From contig NZ_QHKX01000001.1 of NCBI RefSeq assembly GCF_003194625.1, positions 1,178,001 to 1,242,000 on the forward strand: a stretch of 64,000 nucleotides of DNA. Reading direction: 5' to 3'. The notes below the pieces were generated by a model that was given only the letters and a program-made list of their open reading frames with translations, was not told where the DNA came from and ran no database searches. The DNA is from Nocardioides solisilvae (lineage in GTDB: Bacteria > Actinomycetota > Actinomycetes > Propionibacteriales > Nocardioidaceae). Positions 1 through 8,462 of this stretch are shown here, one piece after another. Made by a program: the position numbers and the translations under genes. Position 1 is the first letter of the stretch. Every line of letters starts with the position of its first letter.

Positions 1-1180
1 TGTCGACATCACGGAGGCTGCTGAGCTGGTGCGGGTCGGCGCCGAGGTCGTAGAGCTCCTGCTCGCCCCGCTCGTGGTGGTCGACGAAGACGTGCGGCCC
101 CTCGCGGAGCATCGCCCAGCCGAGGTTCGTGTTCTCCACGAGGAGCCGCCGCCGCCAGCCCGACCAGTCCCCGCTGCGCAGCGGGCCGAGCAGGGAGCGG
201 CCGTCGAGGTCGCGACCCGCGTCTGGGTCCAGCCCGGCGATCTCGAGCGTGGTCGGCATGAGGTCGACCTGGGAGACCAGCGCGTCGCTGACGCCCGGCG
301 CCACGCCGGGCCCGCGGACGACGTACGGCACCCCTGCCGACTCCTCGTAGGGCTGCTCCTTGCGGAAGATCCGGTGCTCGCCCATGAGGTAGCCGTTGTC
401 GGAGACGAGGAAGACCCACGTCCGCTCGTGCTGCCCGGTCTCGCGCAGCACCTCGAGCACGCGGGCCACCTGGTCGTCGAGGTCCTGCAGCTCCTCGAGC
501 TTGCCCTCGAGCACCTCGCGCATCCGCGCCGGGTCCTGCGGCGGGAGGTCGCGCAGCCAGGTCGGCTTGTCGGACATGTCCGCCTCGTTGAACGCCGGCG
601 GGTCCCAGACGACACCGTCGAAGTCGTCGTGGTGACGCCGGCTCGGCGTGTAGGGGTCGTGCGGGGTCGAGGTCGACCAGACGGCGAACCACGGGCCGCG
701 GTCGGCCTGCCGGGCCAGGTACGTCGTGAGCCGGTCGAGGGCGAACCGGTCCGCCGCCCGCTGCGAGCCGGTCTCCCGGTTCTCCCCGTCCACGTTGACC
801 CGCCCGCCCGAGCCGACCGTGGTCACCCACCGCCGCCAGCCGGGGGCGACGTACGTCGGGTCGCCGGCGAGGCCGTTCATGTACTTGCCGAAGTAGCCGG
901 TGTCGTACGTCGTGCCGGCCCGCAGCCGGGTGGCGACCGTGTCGCGGTCCAGGCTCCGCTCGACGAAGGGCCGGTGGGTGTGGTTGGTGCTGCAGCCGTG
1001 GTGGTGCGGGTAGCGGCTGGTCAGCATCGAGGCCCGCGCCGGGCCGCACCACGGCATCGCGGCGTAGCCGCGGTCGAACCGGACCCCGCGCCCCACCAGC
1101 CGCTGCCACGTCCGCGGCATCTGCGCCAGGGTGGCGCGCGGCTGGTCGTCGGTGATGATCCACAGCACGTTGGCGGACAT
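1..1180 (-). CDS. Type I sulfatase (alkaline-phosphatase superfamily), 3' end outside window
   Basis: Predicted arylsulfatase-type hydrolase, acting on sulfate esters. Reading from ATG at 1180 it begins MSANVLWIITDDQPRATL, the N-terminal metal-binding DD of sulfatases, followed about 25 residues on by CGPARAS, the CxPxR formylglycine motif that needs maturation by a formylglycine-generating enzyme. A later segment VFLVSDNGYLMGEHR matches the conserved DNG...GEH metal site. About 393 residues are visible and the last ones (ELYDLGADPHQ) resemble the usual C-terminal end of the family, so little is missing. No signal peptide is seen, so it may be cytoplasmic, unlike the lipoprotein sulfatase at 55623. 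A TACGCT box lies 8 nt before the ATG. The natural substrate cannot be told from sequence. Confidence 0.85.
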   Translation of the reverse strand, partial: MSANVLWIITDDQPRATLAQMPRTWQRLVGRGVRFDRGYAAMPWCGPARASMLTSRYPHHHGCSTNHTHRPFVERSLDRDTVATRLRAGTTYDTGYFGKYMNGLAGDPTYVAPGWRRWVTTVGSGGRVNVDGENRETGSQRAADRFALDRLTTYLARQADRGPWFAVWSTSTPHDPYTPSRRHHDDFDGVVWDPPAFNEADMSDKPTWLRDLPPQDPARMREVLEGKLEELQDLDDQVARVLEVLRETGQHERTWVFLVSDNGYLMGEHRIFRKEQPYEESAGVPYVVRGPGVAPGVSDALVSQVDLMPTTLEIAGLDPDAGRDLDGRSLLGPLRSGDWSGWRRRLLVENTNLGWAMLREGPHVFVDHHERGEQELYDLGADPHQLSSLRDVD

Positions 1181-1220
1181 GCCGAGGCAGCGTAACGGCC
1201 CGGCCCGACGGTCAGCCGGC

Positions 1221-1763
1221 TCAGGCCACCGCGCGCAGCTCCTCGATCGCGGCGAGGTGCTCCGCGGCGTCGGGGTCGTCCGCGGCGGCCAGCTGCTCGG
1301 CGTACCGCTCCAGCGCCCCGCGCGGGTCGGCGTCGGCGAAGGCCTCGCCCTGCTCCTCCCGCCACTGCGCGTACGCCGCGGCGAGCTCGTCGTGCCCGCC
1401 CTCGGCGACGGCGTCGCGGATCTCGAGCACCTCCTCGAACGCGCGGCTGCGCCGGCTGTCGCGCGGCGCGTCGCCCAGGTCGTTCAGCGCCATCTCGGCC
1501 GCCGCGTTGGGCGAGCCCGGCGGGACGAGGTCGCCCCTCTCCGCCAGCCAGCGGGCGTGGCCGGGCGGCTCGCCGTGGTGCTCCACCCAGACGTCCCAGG
1601 CCAGGATCCGCCGGTGGCCCTCGCGCTCCATGTTGTCGCCGAACTCCTCGAACCCGCGGTCCGGGTCGGCGACCGTGCCCATCAGCACCGCGACGACCAG
1701 CCAGGCGACCAAGCCGCCGCCCAGCAGCCACAGCGCCCACACGGACGAGCTCTTCCCACGCAT
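1221..1763 (-). CDS. Hypothetical protein with one N-terminal membrane helix
   Basis: A 180-residue protein of no family I recognise. Residues about 8-30 (SVWALWLLGGGLVAWLVVA) form one hydrophobic helix after a short basic start (MRGKSS), so it is probably a membrane-anchored protein. The rest is acidic, Ala/Glu-rich and probably helical, with several Trp residues. The ATG at 1763 is chosen because a TAGCCT box at 1771-1776 lies 7 nt upstream and the neighbouring ppc starts divergently at 1789, so the two genes share a 25-bp intergenic region. Confidence 0.6.
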   Translation of the reverse strand: MRGKSSSVWALWLLGGGLVAWLVVAVLMGTVADPDRGFEEFGDNMEREGHRRILAWDVWVEHHGEPPGHARWLAERGDLVPPGSPNAAAEMALNDLGDAPRDSRRSRAFEEVLEIRDAVAEGGHDELAAAYAQWREEQGEAFADADPRGALERYAEQLAAADDPDAAEHLAAIEELRAVA

Positions 1764-1770
1764 GCCCCGC

Positions 1771-1780
1771 AGGCTAGCGT
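1771..1780. promoter_or_regulatory. Overlapping divergent -10 boxes for the 1763 gene and ppc
   Basis: The 10 bases AGGCTAGCGT read TAGCGT on the plus strand (1775-1780, 8 nt before the ppc ATG) and TAGCCT on the minus strand (1771-1776, 7 nt before the ATG at 1763). Both match the TAnnnT pattern seen before many starts in this window, suggesting two leaderless transcripts from mutually exclusive, overlapping -10 elements. No convincing -35 hexamers were seen. Confidence 0.45.
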
Positions 1781-1788
1781 CGGGGTGC

Positions 1789-4515
1789 ATGGAGGCGACG
1801 AGCAGCGACCGGCACGACCACACCACCCGCGCGGACCGGCCGGCCGCCGACCGGCTGGCGGACGACGTGGCGCTGCTGCGCCGCCTGCAGGACGCCGTGC
1901 TGGTCGAGGCGGGTGCCGGGGACGTCCTCGAGGTGGTCCGCGACCTGCTGGCCGCGGTCGAGGGCGCCGGGGCCGACCACGTGCGCCTCGCCGCCGCGAC
2001 CGACCACCTCGCCGCCGACCAGCTCGAGCAGGTGGCGCGGGCGCTGACGGTCCACTTCCACCTGGTCAACCTCGCCGAGTCCCGGCACCGGGTCCGGGTC
2101 CTGCGCGAGGGCGGCGACGCCCGCGACTCCGCGCTGCAGGAGGCGGCGACCGACCCGTGGCCCGCCCTGGGGCGCGAGGGCGAGCCCGTCGACCCGGGGA
2201 TCTTCGAGCGGCTGCGGATCCACCCGGTCCTCACCGCCCACCCGACCGAGGCACGGCGGCGGGCGGTGGCGGCGGCGCTGCGCCGGATCGGCCACCAGCT
2301 TGACCGCCACGACGACCCGCTGCGCGGGCCGGCCGAGCAGCAGGTGGCGCTGCGCCGGCTCCAGGAGGAGCTGGAGGTGCTGTGGCGCACCGCGCACCTG
2401 CGCACCACCCGGCCCACGCCCTACGACGAGGTCCGCACCGCGATGGCGGTCTTCGACGACACCCTGCTGCGCCTGGTGCCCCGGCTCTACCGCTCGGCGG
2501 AGCTCGCCGCCGGGGTGGCCGAGCCGGGCACGGCGCCGCCGGTGGTGGCGCCGTTCGTCCGCTTCGGCAGCTGGATCGGCGGGGACCGCGACGGCAACCC
2601 CTTCGTCACCGCCGAGGTCACCCGGCAGACGCTGGGGATCCAGGCCGAGCAGGCGCTGCGGGTGCTGGCCGCCGCGGTGGAGCGGGTGGGCCGGACCCTC
2701 ACCCTCGACGCCGCCTCGACCCCCCCGAGCCGCGCCCTGCGCGACGCGCTGGCCGCCGCCTCCGTGGCCGACCCGGCGGCCGCCGCCGAGATCGCCGTCG
2801 GCTCGCCGGACGAGCCGCACCGCCAGCTGCTCCTGCACGCCGCGCGACGGGTGCAGGCCACCCGGCGCGGCGAGGTCGAGCGCGCCTACCGCGACCCCGG
2901 CGAGCTCCTCGCCGACCTGCGGCTCGCCCAGGAGTCGCTGGCCGCGGCGGGTGCCCACCGGGCGGCGTACGGCGAGCTCCAGCACCTGGTCTGGCAGGTG
3001 GAGACCTTCGGCTTCCACCTCGCCGAGCTCGAGGTGCGCCAGCACAGCGCCGTGCACGCGGCGGTCCTGGCCGAGCTGCTCGGCCAGGTCGAGGACGTCG
3101 GGGACCCCGTGGCCGCCGCCCGGGACGCCGTCCTGCTCGACCGGCTCGCCACCGACGGGTGGCCGGAGCACGTCGAGGCGCGGAGCGAGAAGGCGCAGGA
3201 GGTGCTCAACACGCTGCGGGTGGTGGCGTGGGCGCAGGAGCGGTGGGGCGAGCGCAGCTGCGGCCGGTACGTCGTGAGCTTCAGCCAGCAGCCCGGCGAC
3301 CTGGTCGCCGTCCGGGCGCTCGCCCGGCTGGCGGTGGGGGAGCGGCCCCTGCGGCTCGACGTGGTGCCGCTCTTCGAGACCGGCGACGACCTGCGCCGTT
3401 GCACCGAGGTCCTGGACGGGTGGTGGGAGCTCTCCTCGACCCGCCGCTGGGCGTCGTCGGTCGACCACCGGGTCGAGGTGATGGTCGGCTACTCCGACAG
3501 CTCGAAGGACGTCGGGCCGGTGAGCGCCACCCTCGGGCTCTACGACGCCCAGGCGCGGCTCGCGGCCTGGGCGGGGCGGCGGGGGGTCGAGCTGACGCTC
3601 TTCCACGGCCGCGGCGGCTCCCTCGGTCGCGGCGGCGGCCCGGTGCACCGGGCGATCCTGGCGCAGCCGCCCGGCTCGGTCGACCTGCGCTTCAAGGTCA
3701 CCGAGCAGGGCGAGGTCGTCTTCGCCCGCTACGGCGACGTGACGATCGGCCAGCGCCACCTCGAGCGGGTCACCGCCGCGGTGCTGCGCGCGGCGACGTC
3801 GGGCAACGAGGAGCGCACCGCGGCGGCGGCCGCCCGGTACGACGACCTGGCCCGGCGGCTCGACGAGGCCTCGCACGCGGCGTACCGGGCCCTCGTCGAC
3901 GTCCCGGGCTTCGCCGACGTGGTGGCCCTCTCCAGCCCGCTCGAGGAGATCGGGGAGCTGCGGATGGGGTCGCGGCCGGTGCGCCGCAGCGGTGCCGACG
4001 TGGGCCGCGACCTGGCCGACCTGCGCGCGATCCCGTGGGTCTTCGCCTGGTCCCAGACCCGCGCCAACGTGCCCGGCTGGTTCGGCCTGGGCTCCGCGCT
4101 GGCGGCGGTGGGCGACGTCGCGCTGCTGCGGGAGGCGGCGCGGGAGTGGCCGCTGCTGGGGGCCCTGCTGGAGGTGGCCGAGATGAGCCTGGCCAAGTCC
4201 GACCGGCGGCTGGCGGAGCGGTTCCTCGCCCTCGGCGGGAGCGAGGAGGTGACCCGACGGGTGCTCGACGAGATGGACCTGACCCGGCGCTGGCTCCTCG
4301 ACGTGCTCGACCAGGACGAGCTGCTGGCCCGGGAGCCCGGCCTGGCCCGGGCGGTCGCGATGCGGACCGGTTACGTCGACGCCCTCTCCGTCGTGCAGCT
4401 GCGGGCCCTGCGCGAGCTGCGCGCCGCGACCGACGAGGCGTCGCAGGCCGCGTGGCGCCGGGTGCTGCTCGTTGCCGTCAACGGCGTCGCCGCGGGACTG
4501 CAGAACACGGGCTGA
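1789..4515 (+). CDS. ppc: Phosphoenolpyruvate carboxylase
   Basis: Carboxylates phosphoenolpyruvate with bicarbonate to oxaloacetate, replenishing the TCA cycle; cytoplasmic. The 908-residue length is normal. Visible signatures are VLTAHPTEARRRAV with the catalytic His near residue 151, GSWIGGDRDGNPFVT, MVGYSDSSKDVGPVSA, FHGRGGSLGRGGGP and the C-terminal NGVAAGLQNTG. An upstream in-frame extension is open to 1507 but runs over the divergent gene; the ATG at 1789 is preferred because the TAGCGT box ends 8 nt before it and family homology begins soon after. Monocistronic, with a 145-nt gap to the next gene. Confidence 0.95.
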   Translation: MEATSSDRHDHTTRADRPAADRLADDVALLRRLQDAVLVEAGAGDVLEVVRDLLAAVEGAGADHVRLAAATDHLAADQLEQVARALTVHFHLVNLAESRHRVRVLREGGDARDSALQEAATDPWPALGREGEPVDPGIFERLRIHPVLTAHPTEARRRAVAAALRRIGHQLDRHDDPLRGPAEQQVALRRLQEELEVLWRTAHLRTTRPTPYDEVRTAMAVFDDTLLRLVPRLYRSAELAAGVAEPGTAPPVVAPFVRFGSWIGGDRDGNPFVTAEVTRQTLGIQAEQALRVLAAAVERVGRTLTLDAASTPPSRALRDALAAASVADPAAAAEIAVGSPDEPHRQLLLHAARRVQATRRGEVERAYRDPGELLADLRLAQESLAAAGAHRAAYGELQHLVWQVETFGFHLAELEVRQHSAVHAAVLAELLGQVEDVGDPVAAARDAVLLDRLATDGWPEHVEARSEKAQEVLNTLRVVAWAQERWGERSCGRYVVSFSQQPGDLVAVRALARLAVGERPLRLDVVPLFETGDDLRRCTEVLDGWWELSSTRRWASSVDHRVEVMVGYSDSSKDVGPVSATLGLYDAQARLAAWAGRRGVELTLFHGRGGSLGRGGGPVHRAILAQPPGSVDLRFKVTEQGEVVFARYGDVTIGQRHLERVTAAVLRAATSGNEERTAAAAARYDDLARRLDEASHAAYRALVDVPGFADVVALSSPLEEIGELRMGSRPVRRSGADVGRDLADLRAIPWVFAWSQTRANVPGWFGLGSALAAVGDVALLREAAREWPLLGALLEVAEMSLAKSDRRLAERFLALGGSEEVTRRVLDEMDLTRRWLLDVLDQDELLAREPGLARAVAMRTGYVDALSVVQLRALRELRAATDEASQAAWRRVLLVAVNGVAAGLQNTG

Positions 4516-4592
4516 GCGACCCCGCCTCCCGGTCCGCTGTTGACCGAGCGACCGTGATTCCCTCATGGGGGCGGAGACGCCTTAAACTGGAC

Positions 4593-4598
4593 TAATAT
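4593..4598 (+). promoter_or_regulatory. Possible -10 box (TAATAT) before the oxidoreductase gene
   Basis: The 4516-4660 gap contains an unusually A/T-rich patch, CTTAAACTGGACTAATATTG (4581-4600), in otherwise very GC-rich DNA. TAATAT at 4593-4598 is a good -10 candidate, which would leave a leader of about 55 nt. No clear -35 is present at the right distance, so an alternative sigma factor or activator is possible. Confidence 0.3.
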
Positions 4599-4660
4599 TG
4601 TCGAGAAACACAAGTTGTCGCCGGAAGACGTCCGGTGATGACGCGGTGAGGAGTCGAGGA

Positions 4661-6085
4661 ATGAGCCAGGAGACGCCTCCACGGGCGCCGCTGCGGGTCG
4701 CCGTCGTGGGAGCGGGTGCGGCCGGCACCCTGGTCGCCCTCAACCTGGTCCGGCGTACCGGGGAGGCGGCGGAGGCCACTGGGCTGGCGATCACCTTCGT
4801 CGACCCTGCCGAGCGGCTCGTCTCGGGGGCCGCCTTCTCCACCACGGACCCGGCGCACCTGCTCAACGTGCCCGCTGCGGGCATGTCCTGGGACCCCGAG
4901 GACCGCTTCGACTTCGCCACGTGGTGCGCCGACGAGGGCCTGGTGGGGCCCGAGGACGCGAGCTACTGGTTCGCGCCGCGGCGGGAGTGGGCGCGCTACC
5001 TGCGCACCCGCTGGCAGGAGGCGCTGGCCGCCGCGGGCGACCGGGTGGTCGTCGAGCACGTACGCCGGCGCGCGGTCGCCGTCGTCCCCGGGGCGGCGCG
5101 GGGCGCCGTCGTCACCACCGAGGACGGCGTCCGCCTCGAGGTCGACCGGGTGGTCCTCGCGACGGGACTGCCGACCGTCGGCGACGCGTGGGCGCCGCGC
5201 GACCTCTCGGGCGAGCCGCGCTACGTCGCCGACCCGTGGTGGCCGGGGGCGCTCGACGCGCTGCGGTCCGACGGGGGCGACGTGCTGGTCGTGGGGACCG
5301 GCCTCACGATGGTCGACGTCGCGCTCACGGCCCTGGCCGCCGACCCGGACCGCCGGGTGGTGGCGCTCTCCCGCCACGGACGCCTCCCGCACCCGCACGC
5401 CCCGAGCTACCTCGGCGAGGTGGTGCCGGACGTCCGCGCCTGGGGCTCCACCCTCCCGGAGGTCCGGGCCGCGGCGCACGCGCACGTCGGGGCGGTGGCC
5501 CAGCTCAACGGCGACTGGCGCCCCGCGATCGACGGCATCCGCTACCGGGTCGCCGAGCTGTGGAGCCGGTTCGGCGTCGAGGACCGGCGCGCCTTCCTCG
5601 CCGGTGCCGCCGGGGAGTGGGGGGTGCGCCGTCACCGGGTGCCGCCCACCAGCGACGCGCTCCTTGCGGAGCACCGCGCCGCTGGCCGGCTGGAGGTCCG
5701 GGCCGGCACGGTCACCGCGGTGGAGCCGTGCTCGTCGACCGGTGCGTCGGGCGAGGGGCTGGAGGTCACCACCGCCGACGGCGACCGGCTGCGCGTCGCC
5801 TGCGTGGTGAACTGCACGGGCCCGCGCCATGACGTGCGGACGCTCGGCAACCCCGTCCTCGACCAGCTGCTCGGGCTGGACGGCGGCCAGCCGGTCGCCC
5901 GCACCGACGAGCTCGGCCTCGGCCTGGAGACCCGCGACGGACGGCTGCTCGCCGCCGACGGGGAGGGCGAGCTGCCCGTCTGGACGCTGGGCGCCCTGCG
6001 GCGCGGTGAGCTGTGGGAGTCCACGGCGGTCCCGGAGATCCGGGCCCAGGCGGTCGCGGTGGGCGACGCGCTGCTGGGGGACTGA
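4661..6085 (+). CDS. FAD/NAD(P)-binding oxidoreductase (FAD_NAD-binding type)
   Basis: A 474-residue flavoprotein-like enzyme. The N-terminus RVAVVGAGAAGTLVALNL is a Rossmann dinucleotide-binding fold and is followed by ITFVDPAERLVSGAAFST and HLLNVPAAGMSW, characteristic of the FAD-NAD(P)-binding family (PF13454 type). A second nucleotide-binding stretch, DVLVVGTGLTMVDVAL, lies near residue 208. ATG 4661 is chosen because GAGGAG sits about 8 nt upstream; an in-frame ATG at 4598 has no such site. Substrate and partners are unknown and nothing in the neighbourhood suggests a pathway. Confidence 0.75.
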   Translation: MSQETPPRAPLRVAVVGAGAAGTLVALNLVRRTGEAAEATGLAITFVDPAERLVSGAAFSTTDPAHLLNVPAAGMSWDPEDRFDFATWCADEGLVGPEDASYWFAPRREWARYLRTRWQEALAAAGDRVVVEHVRRRAVAVVPGAARGAVVTTEDGVRLEVDRVVLATGLPTVGDAWAPRDLSGEPRYVADPWWPGALDALRSDGGDVLVVGTGLTMVDVALTALAADPDRRVVALSRHGRLPHPHAPSYLGEVVPDVRAWGSTLPEVRAAAHAHVGAVAQLNGDWRPAIDGIRYRVAELWSRFGVEDRRAFLAGAAGEWGVRRHRVPPTSDALLAEHRAAGRLEVRAGTVTAVEPCSSTGASGEGLEVTTADGDRLRVACVVNCTGPRHDVRTLGNPVLDQLLGLDGGQPVARTDELGLGLETRDGRLLAADGEGELPVWTLGALRRGELWESTAVPEIRAQAVAVGDALLGD

Positions 6086-6148
6086 CCGGCCGGGCGGCCG
6101 ACCTGCCGACGGCTGACCGTGGGACGGCGGAGTGGGTACGGTCGGTCC

Positions 6149-6493
6149 ATGGAGAGCACGTCACTGCCCCAGCTGGTCGAGCAGCACCTGGACCGGGCCC
6201 GCGAGGCCGGGCCCGGCCGGAGCGCCCACACCCTGCACGGCGGCCGCGACCACGCCCTGCGCCAGACCCTCATCGCCCTGGCGGGGGGCCGGAGCCTGGG
6301 CGAGCACGAAAGTCCCGGCGAGGCCACCCTGCAGGTCCTGCACGGCCGGGTCCGGCTGCACGCGGACGGCGAGACGTGGGAGGGCGGGCCGGGGGACCAC
6401 CTGCTGGTCCCGCCGACCCGCCACGACCTCGAGGCGGTCGAGGACGCCGCCGTCCTGCTCACCGTCGCGGTGCACGGGGTCCCCGGCACCTGA
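6149..6493 (+). CDS. Cupin-domain protein
   Basis: A 114-residue single-domain cupin. LGEHESPGEATLQVLHGRV is the first cupin motif (H, E and G at the usual places) and GDHLLVPPTRHDLEAVED the second, with the His expected to bind metal. Small single cupins of this kind often serve as metal-binding sensor or enzyme domains, but no substrate can be assigned. The ATG lies 6 nt after a TACGGT box (6137-6142) with CTGACC 18 nt further upstream, so it is probably transcribed alone and leaderless. It is followed by palindromic element A1. Confidence 0.75.
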   Translation: MESTSLPQLVEQHLDRAREAGPGRSAHTLHGGRDHALRQTLIALAGGRSLGEHESPGEATLQVLHGRVRLHADGETWEGGPGDHLLVPPTRHDLEAVEDAAVLLTVAVHGVPGT

Positions 6494-6510
6494 CGGCGCG
6501 GGGGTGCCGC

Positions 6511-6630
6511 TCAGCGTCGGGCCAGGTTGCCGGAGGCGAGCATGGCGCCGACGGCGACCCAGAAGGCGCCGACCACGAGGCCGCCCCCGACGCAGCCGTC
6601 CCGCGCCGCTACGTCGAGATAGTCCCCCAC
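6511..6630 (-). CDS. Possible 39-residue membrane peptide or gene remnant abutting repeat A1
   Basis: A short frame ending at 6511 encodes a hydrophobic helix (GGGLVVGAFWVAVGAMLASG) followed by NLARR. Its only nearby start is a GTG at 6630, inside the left arm of element A1, which would make the first residues VGDYLDV. It could be a small membrane protein using a repeat-derived start, or the C-terminal scrap of a gene cut by insertion of the element. I cannot distinguish these; it may also be chance. Confidence 0.2.
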   Translation of the reverse strand: MGDYLDVAARDGCVGGGLVVGAFWVAVGAMLASGNLARR

Positions 6631-6683
6631 GTTTCGACCACGTCTGAACGGCGTGTCGTGGTCAGACTGTGGGGGACTATCTC
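6616..6683 (-). repeat. Palindromic element A1 (GATAGTCCCCCAC family)
   Basis: Perfect 15-bp inverted arms GAGATAGTCCCCCAC (6616-6630) and GTGGGGGACTATCTC (6669-6683), with inner arms GACCACG / CGTGGTC. The asymmetric core (CTGACCACGACACGCCG on the minus strand) gives the element an orientation, here minus. It lies between convergent genes (cupin and rpf-like) and could act as a bidirectional terminator hairpin. Confidence 0.85.
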
Positions 6684-6751
6684 CTGACGAGGTCAGCGGT
6701 GGCGATGCGGGGTGCGGGTGGCGGGGCGGGGTGCTCCGCCGCGGCGGGTGC

Positions 6752-7606
6752 TCAGAGGTAGCGACCGCAGTGCGGCCACGGCTGGGCGCCGCGCGACTTG
6801 TAGAGCAGCTTGGCCCGGTGGGTCTGCTCGGCGGGCGAGGCGTGGTGCGGCATGCCGCTGCCACCGACGCTGTTCCAGGTGCCGACGTTGAACTGGTAGA
6901 GCCCGTAGTAGCCGGCCGCGTTGACGGCGCGCGGGTTGCCGCCGGACTCGCAGCGGGCGAGCGCGGCCCAGTTGAGCCCATCGGTGCCGGGCACCGAGGC
7001 GGCCTTGCGGCCGACCAGCACCCGCTTCGGGGTGGCCTTCCTCACGGTCTTCCGCTGCACGACGGTGTAGTCGACCAGCCGCCCGTTGTGCGTCGTACGG
7101 CGTGCCTTGACGCGCTGCACGCCGGGCTTGCCCTGCCGGACGACCTTGCGCTTGCCGGGCTTCAGCTTGGTGGTGGGGACGGTGACGGTGCGGGGCTTCG
7201 TCCGCACCTTCTTCACCTGGGTGCGCTTGCGTACGTCGATCAGCTTGACCCGGTCGCCGTGCCTGACCCGCTTGCCCTTGCCCTTGACGAACTTCCCGTC
7301 GCGGACGACCTTGACCAGGTCGTTGCCGTCGACCGGCACGCCGGTGCTCTCCAGCACGTCGGCGGGCCAGGTGCGGGCGTCCGCAGCGACCTGGACGTTC
7401 CGCTGCTGCGGCACGTCCACCGTCACGGCGACCTGGCCGTCGCCGAGGACGGGGTCGGCGGCGTGGGCGGTCCCGGGCACCAGCCCGGCGGTCAGGGCCA
7501 GGGCGAGGGCGCCGGTCGCCAGGGAGCCGGCGCCGGCGCGGAGGCCGCGGGGGAGGCCGGTCGAGGGGGTCGACGGGGACGTGAAGGGGGTGGTGCGTGC
7601 GCGCAA
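6752..7606 (-). CDS. Resuscitation-promoting-factor-like protein (DUF348/G5/transglycosylase)
   Basis: Secreted peptidoglycan hydrolase of the RpfB type, expected to cleave glycan strands and promote exit from dormancy. A signal peptide of about 49 residues ends AGLVPGTAHA. A DUF348-like stretch (DVLESTGVPVDGNDLV) is followed by a Lys/Arg-rich G5 domain (about 145-205) and a C-terminal transglycosylase-like domain with NWAALARCESGGNP (catalytic Glu in CESGG) and GYYGLYQFNVGTWNSVGG. At 284 residues it is shorter than mycobacterial RpfB, mainly through fewer DUF348 repeats. The start is TTG at 7606: an in-frame TGA lies four codons upstream and GAGGAA provides a ribosome site. Confidence 0.85.
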   Translation of the reverse strand: MRARTTPFTSPSTPSTGLPRGLRAGAGSLATGALALALTAGLVPGTAHAADPVLGDGQVAVTVDVPQQRNVQVAADARTWPADVLESTGVPVDGNDLVKVVRDGKFVKGKGKRVRHGDRVKLIDVRKRTQVKKVRTKPRTVTVPTTKLKPGKRKVVRQGKPGVQRVKARRTTHNGRLVDYTVVQRKTVRKATPKRVLVGRKAASVPGTDGLNWAALARCESGGNPRAVNAAGYYGLYQFNVGTWNSVGGSGMPHHASPAEQTHRAKLLYKSRGAQPWPHCGRYL

Positions 7607-7904
7607 GTGTGTTCCTCACTCCGTGCTCTGCGCCGGGCACGCGGGGCGTGCGCGGTGGCGCTCGGACGCGACGCCGCCTTGCCGGGCGTCGAGGTCGCGG
7701 CGCGGGCGCCTCGCGATGGGGAGGCACCTCGTCGTTCGGGAGCTGGGCTGCACCGCCGCGACCCCTCCACGACAACACAGACCCCCCGGGGGATGTCGAA
7801 TCGTCAACGCACCTCCGCGTGTCGCGGACCCGGCTCCCGAGGCGTGGATCCGCGGCCCGGGGCCGGTGCCGGGTGAGCGACTTCACGCTCGATAGGCTCG
7901 CCGC

Positions 7905-8462
7905 ATGCCGCTGATCGCCCCCGACCTGGTGCGGCTGGCGAGCCTGGTCAGCGTCGTGGTCGGGACGGTGGTCCACGGCTGGCTCGGCTTCGCCCTCTTC
8001 TTCCTCGTCCTGGGCGGCGTCATGGTGCCGCGCGCGCTCGGGACGCCGCAGTGGCTGGACGCCCTCTACGGCTCCGTGCTGCTCTTCGGCGCCTGGGCGG
8101 CCCAGCTCGACTGGTACGTCACCGTCATGGGGCTGGACCTCGTCGTGCACGCCCTCGCCACGGGGCTGATCGGGGCGCTCTGCTGGCAGGCGCTCGTCGT
8201 CCTCGGGGCGCTGCCGGACCCCGCCGACCCCGGCTCCGCCACCCGGCCCCGGCTCGGCGCGGTGGTGGTCACCTCCGCGCTGGCCGCCGGGCTCGCGGGC
8301 GTCTGGGAGATCGGCGAGTGGGTGGGGCACCACTGGATCGACCAGCGGATCCAGGTCGGGTACGACGACACGGTCGGCGACCTGGCCGCCGGCGTGCTGG
8401 GTGCCGTGGTCGCCGGCCTGCTGGTCGCCCGCACCCTGCCCCGCCGGCAGGACGCGCGGTGA
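7905..8462 (+). CDS. Multi-pass membrane protein, DUF2238/YjdF-like
   Basis: A 185-residue membrane protein with about five hydrophobic segments. VWEIGEWVGHHWI and GYDDTVGDLAAGVLGA resemble the WE-x2-E and DT-x2-D-x8-G motifs of the DUF2238/YjdF family, whose function is unknown. A TAGGCT box (7893-7898) ends 6 nt before the ATG, suggesting a leaderless transcript. Its stop overlaps the GTG of the following glycosyltransferase in GTGA, so the two are probably co-translated. Confidence 0.65.
   Translation: MPLIAPDLVRLASLVSVVVGTVVHGWLGFALFFLVLGGVMVPRALGTPQWLDALYGSVLLFGAWAAQLDWYVTVMGLDLVVHALATGLIGALCWQALVVLGALPDPADPGSATRPRLGAVVVTSALAAGLAGVWEIGEWVGHHWIDQRIQVGYDDTVGDLAAGVLGAVVAGLLVARTLPRRQDAR

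Noticed and set aside
9..5830. Very long open frames on the strands opposite ppc, the oxidoreductase and most other genes
   Set aside because: In DNA this rich in G and C, antisense frames lack stops by chance. Their translations are Arg/Pro/Gly-rich with no domain motifs, while the opposite strand carries recognisable proteins.
7607..7904. Possible c-di-AMP (ydaO) riboswitch upstream of the Rpf-like gene
   Set aside because: Such riboswitches are frequent before actinobacterial rpf genes, but the characteristic conserved blocks are not visible on the minus strand here; a covariance-model search would decide.
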